Assembly (NCBI RefSeq): GCF_027944115.1 | Contig: NZ_JAPJZI010000002.1 | Coordinates: 248,001-312,000 of the forward strand | Direction of reading: 5' to 3' | DNA: 64,000 nucleotides | Source: Hoeflea prorocentri | GTDB lineage: Bacteria > Pseudomonadota > Alphaproteobacteria > Rhizobiales > Rhizobiaceae | Part shown: positions 53,841-62,555 of the stretch, piece after piece | How the letters are laid out: the number at the start of each line of letters is the position of its first letter | Position numbering within the stretch: position 1 is the stretch's first letter | Notes under the pieces: generated by a model | What the model saw: the letters and a program-made list of their open reading frames with translations, nothing else | What the model was told of the DNA's origin: nothing | The model's database searches: none | Made by a program: the position numbers and the translations under genes

Positions 53841-56237
53841 ATGACAATCTCACTGCCGAGCCCGAAGCGCGGTTCCATTGTCTTGGCCCTTCTGTGTTCG
53901 ACGGCTTTGATTGCGCCGTCGCCGCTCATCGCTCAGGAGGTTATCGACGTTACAGATCCCCTCCTTATCACCAATGCGCTCACGCCAGGCGGGTTGGGGG
54001 TGGAGGCAGGTGACACGGTCGTCATCGATGAAAACGTCTCAATCATCGTGGACAACATTCCCGGGCTCGATTTCTTCCAGCTGAACCTCGACGATGTCAG
54101 TATCATCAACAATGGCTCCATTTGGACAAACGGAACCATCGCCGAATTCTACGGTGATGGAATTTACTTAAGCCGAGGTAACAACATTTCAGTCACGAAC
54201 AACGGGTCCATCAGCGTCGGTGACGGTGAAAGCTCCGCAATCTACTTGAGGAATGTCGCCAACAGCCAGGTTGTCAACAACGGGCTGCTCGAAATCCGGG
54301 CTGAAGCTGCGGAAGAAATTGAACAAAACCAGAGGCCCGGGCTTTCGAGTGGCTTTAGTGCTGGTATGCGGGTTGATGCCTATGAATCGATCACGGACTC
54401 CAATGACAATATCACCGGCGCAATCGTGCGCACCGGCAACCTGCTCGTGAACAACAATACAATCATGTCCAATGTGCTGCAGAGCAGGGGCATGTATATC
54501 GACGGCGCAACCGGTCCGTTCTACCTTTTCTCGAACTCCACCGCCGTCAACAATGGTAACATCCTGATGATGGCCGAAGCGGACATCCGCAGTTTCGGCA
54601 CCTTTGACAACAGCGGTTTGCGGGCAGAGGGTCATGGCAACACGTTGATCAATAACGGATTGATCGAGATTCATCCCGAAGGCTTCGGTATCGATGGCAA
54701 CGGGGCCGCCAACACGATCAGAAATTACGGTACCATTCGGACTTTCTACGGCGAATCCCACGGGATCGAGAACTATCGAAATCAGACGGACGTGCCTGCC
54801 GGCACACCCATGAACGAGACTTACAATTTCGGTCATATTGAATCGTTTGGTGCTCCCATAGAGATCGTCGAAGAACGTGTCGTGTTTGATCAAGATGGAA
54901 ACCCGGTGCGTGATCAGGATGGCAATCTGGTAACGACTATTGAAAACAGTCAGAGACAGGGACGAGCTGGCCATGGCGTAAGCTTGACCGGTCATCAGTT
55001 CCATAAATTTGTCAACGCCGGCACCATCATCTCACACCACGGCTATTCAATCGATGTCAGTGCTGACCAGCCGACCGATGATGCTGATATCGATTTGCAC
55101 CTAAATGATGGCTCGATCCTTTACGGCGACGTCTTCGTCTCCTTCTTCGACCGCATCAATCGCTTTACCGGCGTGACGACGCGGGAAGGAAATGACAAGC
55201 ATACAAGCCTGGCACTGGGTGATGGTCTCAACGCAACCATACGCTTCGATCTGTTCGCCGAGTCCGGTAGGGACAACAATGGGAACGCTACACTGCGTGG
55301 CGGCGCGCTGCCGGATGAGATCACGTCATACCACAACAGCCATGTCGTGGATGAGGGGCTAGGCATTGTCTACGTCGCCGATCTGGACTCCTATTCCCAG
55401 CAGGACCAGGCGCTATGGCGCATGACCTCGATCCTGCAGGACGCAATCGAAGCTGGCAGCGGCACCCAGCTGCCGGCGAACACCTATGGCTTTGCGAAGA
55501 ATGTAGAGGGACGGTGGACGCGTGCATTCGGCGGCGGGCTGTTTGCGCAAAGAGACGGGGCAGCGCCGGCCTACAATGCCGGCTCAGCAGGGCTGGTGAC
55601 TGGTGTGGAGTCGCAGCCCTTAGGGTTTCACGGCGGTGTTGCCGTCTCTCATGTCGCAGGCAATGAGGATGTTTCCTATGAGACGACGTCAGCGAGTGTC
55701 TTCGGCGGTGTTTCTAGCGATCTTGCAGAATCGGTCGGCTATTCGTTCACCGTTGGTGCCGCCGTCAACAGCACTGATCGCGATCAGGCCGACAACAGAG
55801 TTATGGGCGGGATCGACAGCGACAGCGCGAACTATGCCTCGATCTTCGTAACGCCGTCGGTACGTGTTGACGGTCCGATCAGAGGAAGCTCCGTCAGGCT
55901 GCTTTATACGGGCCTGTGGCAGCAGGGCCATACGTTCAACTTTCCGGCCGGCACCATCCTGTCGGTCGATGATCGTTTCGCCAATTTCGTGCAGTCGCGT
56001 TTCCAGATGCAGCACAGGCTGGGCGCAGCCACGCTCGCCTATGGTGTCGAGGCCAGTTGGACTGACGGACAGGATATGAGCTTCAGTCTTATGGGAACGG
56101 ACCTCGCTACGCCTTACGATGACGGGTTCTACTCCCGCTTCTTCTCCAGGGTTCATAACGACAAAGGTTACCTCGAAGTCGGCTACGATACTGAGAAGCG
56201 GGCAACCGCCGAAGCCGGACTCAAAATCACTTTCTAA
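53841..56237 (+). CDS. autotransporter (type Va) with beta-helix passenger
   Basis: A 798-residue secreted/outer-membrane protein. The signal peptide is MTISLPSPKRGSIVLALLCS through about residue 33 (LIAQ). The passenger (about 35-530) repeats INNGSI/VNNGLLEI/NYGTIRTF-type rungs of a right-handed beta-helix, and contains DQDGN twice at about residues 350-360. The C-terminal autotransporter beta domain (about 550-798) starts VEGRWTRAFGGGLFA and ends in a membrane strand with terminal Phe (ATAEAGLKITF). No protease triad is evident, so the role may be adhesion or surface display. It looks less GC-rich than its neighbours, consistent with acquisition. Confidence 0.9.
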   Translation: MTISLPSPKRGSIVLALLCSTALIAPSPLIAQEVIDVTDPLLITNALTPGGLGVEAGDTVVIDENVSIIVDNIPGLDFFQLNLDDVSIINNGSIWTNGTIAEFYGDGIYLSRGNNISVTNNGSISVGDGESSAIYLRNVANSQVVNNGLLEIRAEAAEEIEQNQRPGLSSGFSAGMRVDAYESITDSNDNITGAIVRTGNLLVNNNTIMSNVLQSRGMYIDGATGPFYLFSNSTAVNNGNILMMAEADIRSFGTFDNSGLRAEGHGNTLINNGLIEIHPEGFGIDGNGAANTIRNYGTIRTFYGESHGIENYRNQTDVPAGTPMNETYNFGHIESFGAPIEIVEERVVFDQDGNPVRDQDGNLVTTIENSQRQGRAGHGVSLTGHQFHKFVNAGTIISHHGYSIDVSADQPTDDADIDLHLNDGSILYGDVFVSFFDRINRFTGVTTREGNDKHTSLALGDGLNATIRFDLFAESGRDNNGNATLRGGALPDEITSYHNSHVVDEGLGIVYVADLDSYSQQDQALWRMTSILQDAIEAGSGTQLPANTYGFAKNVEGRWTRAFGGGLFAQRDGAAPAYNAGSAGLVTGVESQPLGFHGGVAVSHVAGNEDVSYETTSASVFGGVSSDLAESVGYSFTVGAAVNSTDRDQADNRVMGGIDSDSANYASIFVTPSVRVDGPIRGSSVRLLYTGLWQQGHTFNFPAGTILSVDDRFANFVQSRFQMQHRLGAATLAYGVEASWTDGQDMSFSLMGTDLATPYDDGFYSRFFSRVHNDKGYLEVGYDTEKRATAEAGLKITF

Positions 56238-56264
56238 GTCCAACACTCCTGTCGTCAGTCTTTT

Positions 56265-56300
56265 CCGAGTCGGCTGTTGCTTCTGTCGGCTCGGCTTTCT
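56265..56300 (+). terminator. terminator after the autotransporter
   Basis: CCGAGTCG (56265-56272) pairs with CGGCTCGG (56287-56294) with one G-U pair and is followed by CTTTCT. Confidence 0.5.
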
Positions 56301-56319
56301 TGATCGAGAGCCGGATGTG

Positions 56320-56835
56320 TTATTTCACGACGGACCATGCCCCGCGCAGGCAGCCGGTCGCGAGAACGACACTGGTGATAACGTTCCAGCCGGCGAAGGA
56401 TAGGCCGAGGAAGCGCCCGGCCGCTTCGTCGCAGGCCGGAGGCGTCTTGGCGTTGATATCGGCAAGCAGGTTGGATGCGTCGGTCGTCAGGCCGGCGGCG
56501 CCGCCACAGTCAGCCGGGCCCGGCCACCAACCCCATTCGACCCCGGAATGGTAGACGCCGAGGCCGGCGCCGTAGAGCATCAGCAGGCCGCCGGCGGCAA
56601 AGAGGAGGCGTGTCACAACAACGGGCGCCCTGAACATCGATGCGGCGGCGGCCGCAAGCATGACCGGCACGCCGATATAATAGGGTGTCCGCTGCTCCAG
56701 ACATAAAGCGCAGGGAATAAAACCGCCTATATGCTCGAAGCCAAGTGCCGAGCCAACCACAACGGCCATGGCCAGCGCGAGGATCAGCGCCTCGATCGTC
56801 TTTGACTTGCCGGTCAATGCATGTTCAGCGGCCAT
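56320..56835 (-). CDS. dsbB: disulfide bond formation protein B
   Basis: A 171-residue inner-membrane protein with four transmembrane helices that reoxidises DsbA with quinone. The first periplasmic loop carries CALC (Cys42, Cys45) in GFIPCALCLEQRTPYYIG. The second has the Cys pair in GPADCGG and PPACDEA. The ATG at 56835 lies 17 bp after the YqaA-family gene. DsbA itself is not in the window. Confidence 0.93.
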   Translation of the reverse strand: MAAEHALTGKSKTIEALILALAMAVVVGSALGFEHIGGFIPCALCLEQRTPYYIGVPVMLAAAAASMFRAPVVVTRLLFAAGGLLMLYGAGLGVYHSGVEWGWWPGPADCGGAAGLTTDASNLLADINAKTPPACDEAAGRFLGLSFAGWNVITSVVLATGCLRGAWSVVK

Positions 56836-56852
56836 TGCTGACTCTATCCTTC

Positions 56853-57434
56853 CTAGAACACGAACCTTATTGCGTAAAAGCCGCCGATCAGCAGCACCAT
56901 GAATATGACGAAAAGAATACCGAGATATTTTTCGATAAAGGTGCGGATCGGTTGGCCGAAATGATAGAGCAGATAGGCAACCAGGAAAAACCGTAGGCTG
57001 CGGCCGATCAGGCTGACCACGATGAAGGTGACCAGATTCAGCCCCGTTGCGCCGGAGAAGATTGTCAGGACCTTGTAAGGAAACGGTGTGATCGCAGCAA
57101 AGAGCACGCCCCAGCCGCCATAGGTGTTGTACCACTGGCTGATCTGGTCGAAGGAATCTTCCTTGCCGTAGAAATTCAGGATCGGTTTGCCGACGGCCTC
57201 GAAGAGGAACATGCCGATGGCATAGCCAAGAAGGGCGCCGGCCACCGAAGCGATGGTGCAGATCAGCGCCGTCTTCCACCAGGATTTCCGGTCGGCAATG
57301 ACCATCGGTATCAAAAGCACATCCGGAGGGATGGGAAATACCGAACTTTCAATGAAAGAAACGCCGGCAAGACCGGTGCGTGCATGCCGTGTTGCGGCAA
57401 GCGACATGGTCCAGTCATAGAGGCGTCGAAGCAT
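56853..57434 (-). CDS. YqaA-family (DedA/VTT superfamily) membrane protein
   Basis: A 193-residue protein with about five hydrophobic segments. It has FIESSVFPIPPDVLLIPMV, the family re-entrant region, then GALLGYAIGMFLFEAVG, FAAITPFPYKVLTIFSGATGLN and LIGRSLRFFLVAYLLYHFG. DedA/VTT proteins affect lipid distribution and envelope integrity; a direct role here is not shown. Together with dsbB it forms a two-gene unit. Confidence 0.9.
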   Translation of the reverse strand: MLRRLYDWTMSLAATRHARTGLAGVSFIESSVFPIPPDVLLIPMVIADRKSWWKTALICTIASVAGALLGYAIGMFLFEAVGKPILNFYGKEDSFDQISQWYNTYGGWGVLFAAITPFPYKVLTIFSGATGLNLVTFIVVSLIGRSLRFFLVAYLLYHFGQPIRTFIEKYLGILFVIFMVLLIGGFYAIRFVF

Positions 57435-57574
57435 GGTGTGATCCCCGTTGGCGCGGTCGTTCTTAGCAGAATCGGGTGAGGCGTAAACAGAATTCGGTCA
57501 TTTGTGCCTGAAAGCTAGCAAATGCAGGTTGACCGGATGTTACCGGCTCTTATATTCCACCTGCTGCATGACAT

Positions 57575-57661
57575 GCGGGTGTGGCGGAATTGGTAGACGC
57601 GCGGGATTCAAAATCCCGTATCTTAATCGATGTGTCGGTTCGAGCCCGACCACCCGTACCA
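57575..57661 (+). tRNA. tRNA-Leu(CAA)
   Basis: An 87-nt class II cloverleaf. Acceptor GCGGGTG pairs with CACCCGT, the anticodon stem CGGGA/TCCCG holds loop TTCAAAA (anticodon CAA, codon TTG), a long variable arm follows, the T stem is GTCGG/CCGAC, and 3' CCA is encoded. Confidence 0.97.
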
Positions 57662-57862
57662 CAGCAATTTCCCGGTGCGCCCGAGGCCGTCAACGCGTTG
57701 CCTGTCGATTGGTTCCTTGGAAAAGACGTTTTCCCATCCGTTTCAGATCATATCCGCCGGTATCCGGCCAGTGAACCGTCCGGGGCCGGAGCTTGCCAGG
57801 CCTTGCAAAGGCGGTCGTGTCGCCTGTAAATCGGCGGATTGAAAGAGTGAGGTCGATTGAGC

Positions 57863-59494
57863 ATGCTTCCGGTTCGTCAGTCCTATGAGGCGCTTGTCCG
57901 GGATTTTGCCTGGGCCATCCCGGATCGGTACAACATCGCCCGATCCGTTTGCGATGACTGGGCGGAAAGGGAACCGGATCGGGTCTGCCTGCTGCACTAC
58001 ATGCCGGATGGTGAGCCGGATCAGCTGACCTATGGCGATCTGCGGGAAAGGTCCAATGCGCTGGCGGCCGGGCTTGCCGCACTTGGCGTTGGCCGTGAAG
58101 ACCGGGTCGCCCTGCTGTTGCCGCAGGGTTTTGATACGGCCATTGCGCATGTGGCGATCTACAAGCTCGGCGCTATCGCCGTGCCGTTGGCTCTTCTGTT
58201 CGGTATAGAAGCGCTGGACTACCGCCTGCGGACATCTGGGGTGAAATGCGTGATCACCAATGAGGCGGGTTCTGAGAAGGTACGCCAGATCGCTGGAGGG
58301 CTTGATGGATTTGCCGGCATCGTCTCGACGGATGAGGTGACAGGCACGATTTCGTTTCAGGAGTTGATCAGCTCTCATCCGGGCCGTTTTGAGACCGCCG
58401 ATACAGGTGCCGAGGATCCGGCCCTGATGATCTTTACATCCGGCACGACCGGGCCGCCAAAGGGCGCGCTGCATGCGCACCGGGTGCTGCTTGGCCATTT
58501 GCCGGGTGTTCAGTTGCCGCACGAGTTTCTGCCGCAGGAGGATGATCTCTTCTGGACGCCGGCGGACTGGGCCTGGGCGGGCGGCCTGCTGAACGTGCTG
58601 TTGCCGGGGCTTCATTTTGGTGTGCCCGTGGTGTCCTCCGCGGCGCAGAAGTTCGATCCGGAGACAGCGTTTCGGATCATGGAAAAAACCGGCGTTCGTA
58701 ACGCGTTCATTCCGCCGACAGCACTGAAAATGCTGCGTACCGTGGAACGCCCTTCCGAACGCTTTGACCTGAAACTGCGGACCATCGGATCGGGCGGCGA
58801 GTCACTCGGCAAGGAGACCTATGAGTGGGCCCGGCAGGAGCTTGGTCTGACGATCAACGAATTTTACGGACAGACCGAGTGCAACCTGGTTGTCTCATCC
58901 TGCGGGAAAATCGGCGTGAGCCGCGCGGGCGCTATCGGTCGCGCCGTTCCGGGGCATACTGTTGCAATCATCGACCGGGACGGTCAGGAGGTATCGCCGG
59001 GAACGCCGGGCCAGATTGCGGTCAAGCGGCCCGACCCGGTAATGTTCCTGCGTTACTGGGACAATGAGCCCGCCACCCGCTCCAAATTCATCGGCGATTG
59101 GATGCTGACCGGCGATCAGGGAATCATGAGCGAGGATGGCTACATCGAGTTTTTCGGCCGGGATGACGACGTGATCACCTCGGCCGGTTACCGGATCGGC
59201 CCCGGAGAAATCGAAGACTGCCTGACCGGTCATCCGGCGGTGGCGCTGGCGGCGGCCGTTGGCAAGCCGGACGCTCTGCGCACGGAGATTGTCAAGGCCT
59301 ATATCGTTCTTGCGCCCGGACACAAGCCGAGCCACGCGCTTGCGGGCGAAATTCAGGATTGGGTCAAGGTTCGGCTGTCGGCGCACGAATATCCGCGAGA
59401 GGTTGAGTTCCTCAAATCGATGCCATTGACGACGACCGGAAAGGTCATTCGCAGGGAGCTGCGGGACCGCGCTATTCGCGAGGCGGGCGTCTAG
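57863..59494 (+). CDS. acyl-CoA synthetase, medium-chain-like (AMP-dependent ligase)
   Basis: A 543-residue ANL-superfamily enzyme that activates a carboxylic acid through an acyl-adenylate. The P-loop is FTSGTTGPPKGALHAH, then TPADWAWAGGLL, GSGGESLG, the adenylate motif NEFYGQTECN, GDWMLTGDQG, and GRDDDVITSAGYRIGPGEIE. The catalytic Lys is in LTTTGKVIRREL. It resembles medium-chain/acetyl-CoA-synthetase-like ACSM types. ATG at 57863 has GAGG 10 nt upstream; an in-frame TTG at 57857 is too close to it. Confidence 0.92.
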   Translation: MLPVRQSYEALVRDFAWAIPDRYNIARSVCDDWAEREPDRVCLLHYMPDGEPDQLTYGDLRERSNALAAGLAALGVGREDRVALLLPQGFDTAIAHVAIYKLGAIAVPLALLFGIEALDYRLRTSGVKCVITNEAGSEKVRQIAGGLDGFAGIVSTDEVTGTISFQELISSHPGRFETADTGAEDPALMIFTSGTTGPPKGALHAHRVLLGHLPGVQLPHEFLPQEDDLFWTPADWAWAGGLLNVLLPGLHFGVPVVSSAAQKFDPETAFRIMEKTGVRNAFIPPTALKMLRTVERPSERFDLKLRTIGSGGESLGKETYEWARQELGLTINEFYGQTECNLVVSSCGKIGVSRAGAIGRAVPGHTVAIIDRDGQEVSPGTPGQIAVKRPDPVMFLRYWDNEPATRSKFIGDWMLTGDQGIMSEDGYIEFFGRDDDVITSAGYRIGPGEIEDCLTGHPAVALAAAVGKPDALRTEIVKAYIVLAPGHKPSHALAGEIQDWVKVRLSAHEYPREVEFLKSMPLTTTGKVIRRELRDRAIREAGV

Positions 59495-59506
59495 TCCAAT
59501 CCAGAT

Positions 59507-60784
59507 CTAACGTCCCCGGGTCATGCCGCGCAGCTTGTTCCTCACGATCCGCGCAATGTTGCGTGTTTCGTTATAGAGGTGCAACTGCGTTTCGACCTGG
59601 CGCATGTCGCGGTCGCTTGACTGCGAAAGGCCGACGATCAGCGTTCCCATCCTGCAGCGCTCGCGCCAAAGCCGGCTCATGACCGGATGGTCTTCAACCG
59701 CGCAGGAATCGCTGATGGTGATATTCGGATCCTCAAGATGCAGGGCCGTCAACTCGTCCATAAGGAGTTGTCCCGGAGACAGCGAACTGAAGGTCTCGTT
59801 ATAGGCTGTTTTCCAAGTATAGGCTGTGCCGCTCTGGATAAATACGATCATGGAAGCGATCGCCTCACCGTTCAGGTTGAGCGTGTGAATGCGCACATTG
59901 TCGGTTTCGGCAAGGTCCGTGATGGCCTCGCGGGCGAAGGCAGCACGGTACCGGTCAACCACCATCGCGGTGCGGCGGCGACCTTTCCAACCGGACGCTT
60001 CCAGCGCGAGAAACTCCTCCATCCGGTAACGGATATCACCGGGCTGGCGGGCAACGTCATAGGTGACCTCGCCATGCCCGCCGAGCAAACGCAACTGCCG
60101 CCTGCGTTCGCGCAGATGTTTGGAGGAAAGCGATTGTTTGAGATACTGCGTGCCGTCAAGCGTGCTTTTCAGCATTGGCCGTTCGAACGGATCCGTCTCG
60201 GTGATTGGAAGGCCGCGACTGACCGCGACGGCGCGGAGCAATTGAACAAACGGGCCGTCGAGACGTGCAGACGGGATGATGAGCACCGATGGCAGATCGA
60301 GCTTGCCGGATCCCAGTGTTTCGAGGAGATTGTCGAGCGTTTCGGCGGCGCCCTCCTGATCGAGCAACGGCGTGCCCAGCGGGCCGAAATCGTTCGCCCA
60401 GGCGCGAATGATGGGTGAGCCGATGGCAAAGCCCGGCCGTTCAATCGAAAAGGGCATGAGGAAGCGCAGCCTGCTGCGGCGTTCGTCCTCGTCGCGCATG
60501 ATCATCAGCCGGATTTCCTTGTCTTCCAGCCGGGGCATGGCGGGCGCCATGAAGCGGGCGGAGAAGAAGACGTTGCCTTCGAGCGCCCTGTTGGTCAGGA
60601 AATCGAGCTCCCGGCGCAGGTCGTATCCCGCGCGGGCCGGATAGATGCACAATTGCCGTGACTTGCGGCCGGCCTCAACCGAGATCTCGGCACTCGGGCG
60701 TTCGATTGTGATCCCGGCCACCGTGGTGGCTGTGGTTGCGCCGGCACCGCCGGGTTCGTCCTGCAGGAAAGGATTTGAAGACAT
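59507..60784 (-). CDS. GNAT family acetyltransferase, CelD/BcsL type
   Basis: A 425-residue protein. The N-terminus is variable; from about residue 200 it carries the CelD/BcsL-type GNAT fold, with HLRERRRQLRLLGGHGEVTYDV, EEFLALEASGWKGR and TAYTWKTAYNETFSSLSPGQLLMDELTA. Such proteins acylate polysaccharide or exopolymer components in cellulose or EPS loci. It lies 1 bp after the flippase gene on the same strand, so a role in modifying or exporting a surface polymer is likely. Substrate is unknown. Confidence 0.87.
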   Translation of the reverse strand: MSSNPFLQDEPGGAGATTATTVAGITIERPSAEISVEAGRKSRQLCIYPARAGYDLRRELDFLTNRALEGNVFFSARFMAPAMPRLEDKEIRLMIMRDEDERRSRLRFLMPFSIERPGFAIGSPIIRAWANDFGPLGTPLLDQEGAAETLDNLLETLGSGKLDLPSVLIIPSARLDGPFVQLLRAVAVSRGLPITETDPFERPMLKSTLDGTQYLKQSLSSKHLRERRRQLRLLGGHGEVTYDVARQPGDIRYRMEEFLALEASGWKGRRRTAMVVDRYRAAFAREAITDLAETDNVRIHTLNLNGEAIASMIVFIQSGTAYTWKTAYNETFSSLSPGQLLMDELTALHLEDPNITISDSCAVEDHPVMSRLWRERCRMGTLIVGLSQSSDRDMRQVETQLHLYNETRNIARIVRNKLRGMTRGR

Positions 60785-60785
60785 G

Positions 60786-62219
60786 TCAGTTTGCCTCCTG
60801 GCCCGCGGTACGCGGCCAGCTTAAGATGTGCATGCTGATACCCAGCCGACGGCGGATGATGATGTAGAGCAACAGTGCCTCGACACACATTGCAAATGCC
60901 GTTGCCGCTGCTGCGCCCTCTATTCCGAAGATGGGGATGAGGGCGATGTTGCCGGCAATATTGACGGTAAGGACGGCGAAATAGACCGCAGCGCAGATCT
61001 TCTGTTGTCCCGACATCGTCAACAGCGCTTCTCCCGGGCCGATCAGGGCCTTTGCAGCGATGCCGGCAAAGAGAATGACCATGACCGGATAGCCGCCTGC
61101 GAAATCGGGGCCGAACAGCGAAAGAAGGAATTGTCCAAGTGCGAGGACGCTGCCGCCGACCACCAGCGTCGGCCAGAAGGTCCAGCGTGCCGTGCTTGCT
61201 GCGAACCGGGCAAGCTCGCTATTTTTCTCTTCGGCAACCAGTGTTGAAAAGCGCGGCGCCATGCCCGCCTTGATGGCGAAGAAGACGAAGTGGACGAGCG
61301 CCATGGTTTTTGCGGCCGCAAAATAGGTTGCGACGAGATCCGGCTCCAGGAAAATGCCGACCATGATGACGTCGGCATTGGTCAGCAGATAGTAAAAGCC
61401 TTCCACCAGGAAGAGCGGCATGGATATGCGCAGCCAGTAGCCGAGATGGATTTCTTTCGGGCCTGTCTCGTAGCGGCGGCGCAAGCGGCGGCCAAGCAAG
61501 AGAAACTGACCTGCCGTTGCGGTGTATGTCGCGATAAGCGCCGAGATCAGGGCGGTCTTGGCATCGGCCCCGAATCCGGCAATCACAGCAATAAACATGA
61601 TCAACGGGATGAGAACAGGGCGCACCAGATAGGTCGGGGTCAAGGCCTGTATGCCCCAGTTGTTCGCCCTTGCTGTGCCCTCCATCGCATCGCCGAGGGC
61701 CAGCATGGGCAGCATGAACGCGCCAAGGACCAGCGGGATGACATAGTAGCTGGTGATCAGGTCGCCGAAGAAATAGATGAAGGTGATGCCCAGCGTTGCG
61801 ACAATGCTGGCGCTTATGAAGGAGAACACCCGCGAAGTCAGATAGATGCCGCGGATTTTGGCGAATTCGCCGCGTGACTTGTATTGCGGGATGAAACGGA
61901 TCAGCGTCGTGTGGAAGCCGAAGCAGGTCAGTGTTCCGATGATGAGCGACGTGACCCAGACGAAAACGAAAATGCCGTATTCGAACTGACCCATCAGGCG
62001 GGCGAGGAAAATCTGCGACAGAAATGCTATGCCGGCGCTCATGACCCTGATCAAGAACGCTATGATTGACATGCGACGTGCTTCGCCATGGCCATCATGG
62101 CCCTGGATCAGTTTGTCGATCTGCCCGATGATTCCTGTGCGGCGGTTTCCCGCTCCGGCATCCGGCGCAAGCGTGTCGTCCGTTGCATTTTCAACCGTCA
62201 TACGCACGGTCACTACCAT
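60786..62219 (-). CDS. polysaccharide flippase (Wzx/MATE-like)
   Basis: A 477-residue membrane protein with 12-14 hydrophobic segments. It has LIRVMSAGIAFLSQIFLARLMGQFEYGIF at the start of the transport domain and GPGEALLTMSGQQKICAAVYF near the middle-to-end. Such proteins flip lipid-linked oligosaccharides to the periplasm. A polar N-terminal extension of about 50 residues precedes the first helix. The start at 62219 is uncertain; Met7 at 62201 is an alternative, and neither has a strong ribosome site. Confidence 0.88.
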   Translation of the reverse strand: MVVTVRMTVENATDDTLAPDAGAGNRRTGIIGQIDKLIQGHDGHGEARRMSIIAFLIRVMSAGIAFLSQIFLARLMGQFEYGIFVFVWVTSLIIGTLTCFGFHTTLIRFIPQYKSRGEFAKIRGIYLTSRVFSFISASIVATLGITFIYFFGDLITSYYVIPLVLGAFMLPMLALGDAMEGTARANNWGIQALTPTYLVRPVLIPLIMFIAVIAGFGADAKTALISALIATYTATAGQFLLLGRRLRRRYETGPKEIHLGYWLRISMPLFLVEGFYYLLTNADVIMVGIFLEPDLVATYFAAAKTMALVHFVFFAIKAGMAPRFSTLVAEEKNSELARFAASTARWTFWPTLVVGGSVLALGQFLLSLFGPDFAGGYPVMVILFAGIAAKALIGPGEALLTMSGQQKICAAVYFAVLTVNIAGNIALIPIFGIEGAAAATAFAMCVEALLLYIIIRRRLGISMHILSWPRTAGQEAN

Positions 62220-62555
62220 TCCAAACTCTATACAGGCGGCAAGTATCGCCGATGGCCGTTAAAAAACGGTTCGAATTGGGCGATTTCGACAAATATTTCG
62301 ATAAACCACTGCGCTGATACTTGTTTTTACCGACGCGGACGCTTCCTGGACTGGCAAAAACCTTGCCATGCGGATGCGCTGAACCGTGTTTTGATACCAA
62401 GGCAAAACCAAAGGATTGCCGGATCCGGGTCCATCCACCCGGTTCACGGAATTCGTCGCCGGTTTTTCTCGTGATTTATCAATGCGGCAGCAATTAGCCG
62501 GCGATTTACCGCCCGTGTTCAAAACTTCGTGAGTGACGGCATAAAGCGCGGGGTA
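62220..62555. other. 336-bp gap between secA and the flippase gene
   Basis: No gene is supported. A 5-bp hairpin, CCGTT (62256-62260) with AACGG (62265-62269), and two ATTTCGA direct repeats 12 bp apart (62283-62289, 62295-62301) lie close to the flippase start and may belong to its promoter. The remainder is unremarkable. Confidence 0.4.

Noticed and set aside
57575-57661. tRNA-Leu as an integration site for the autotransporter region
   Set aside because: No repeated tRNA 3' end, integrase or second boundary is visible.
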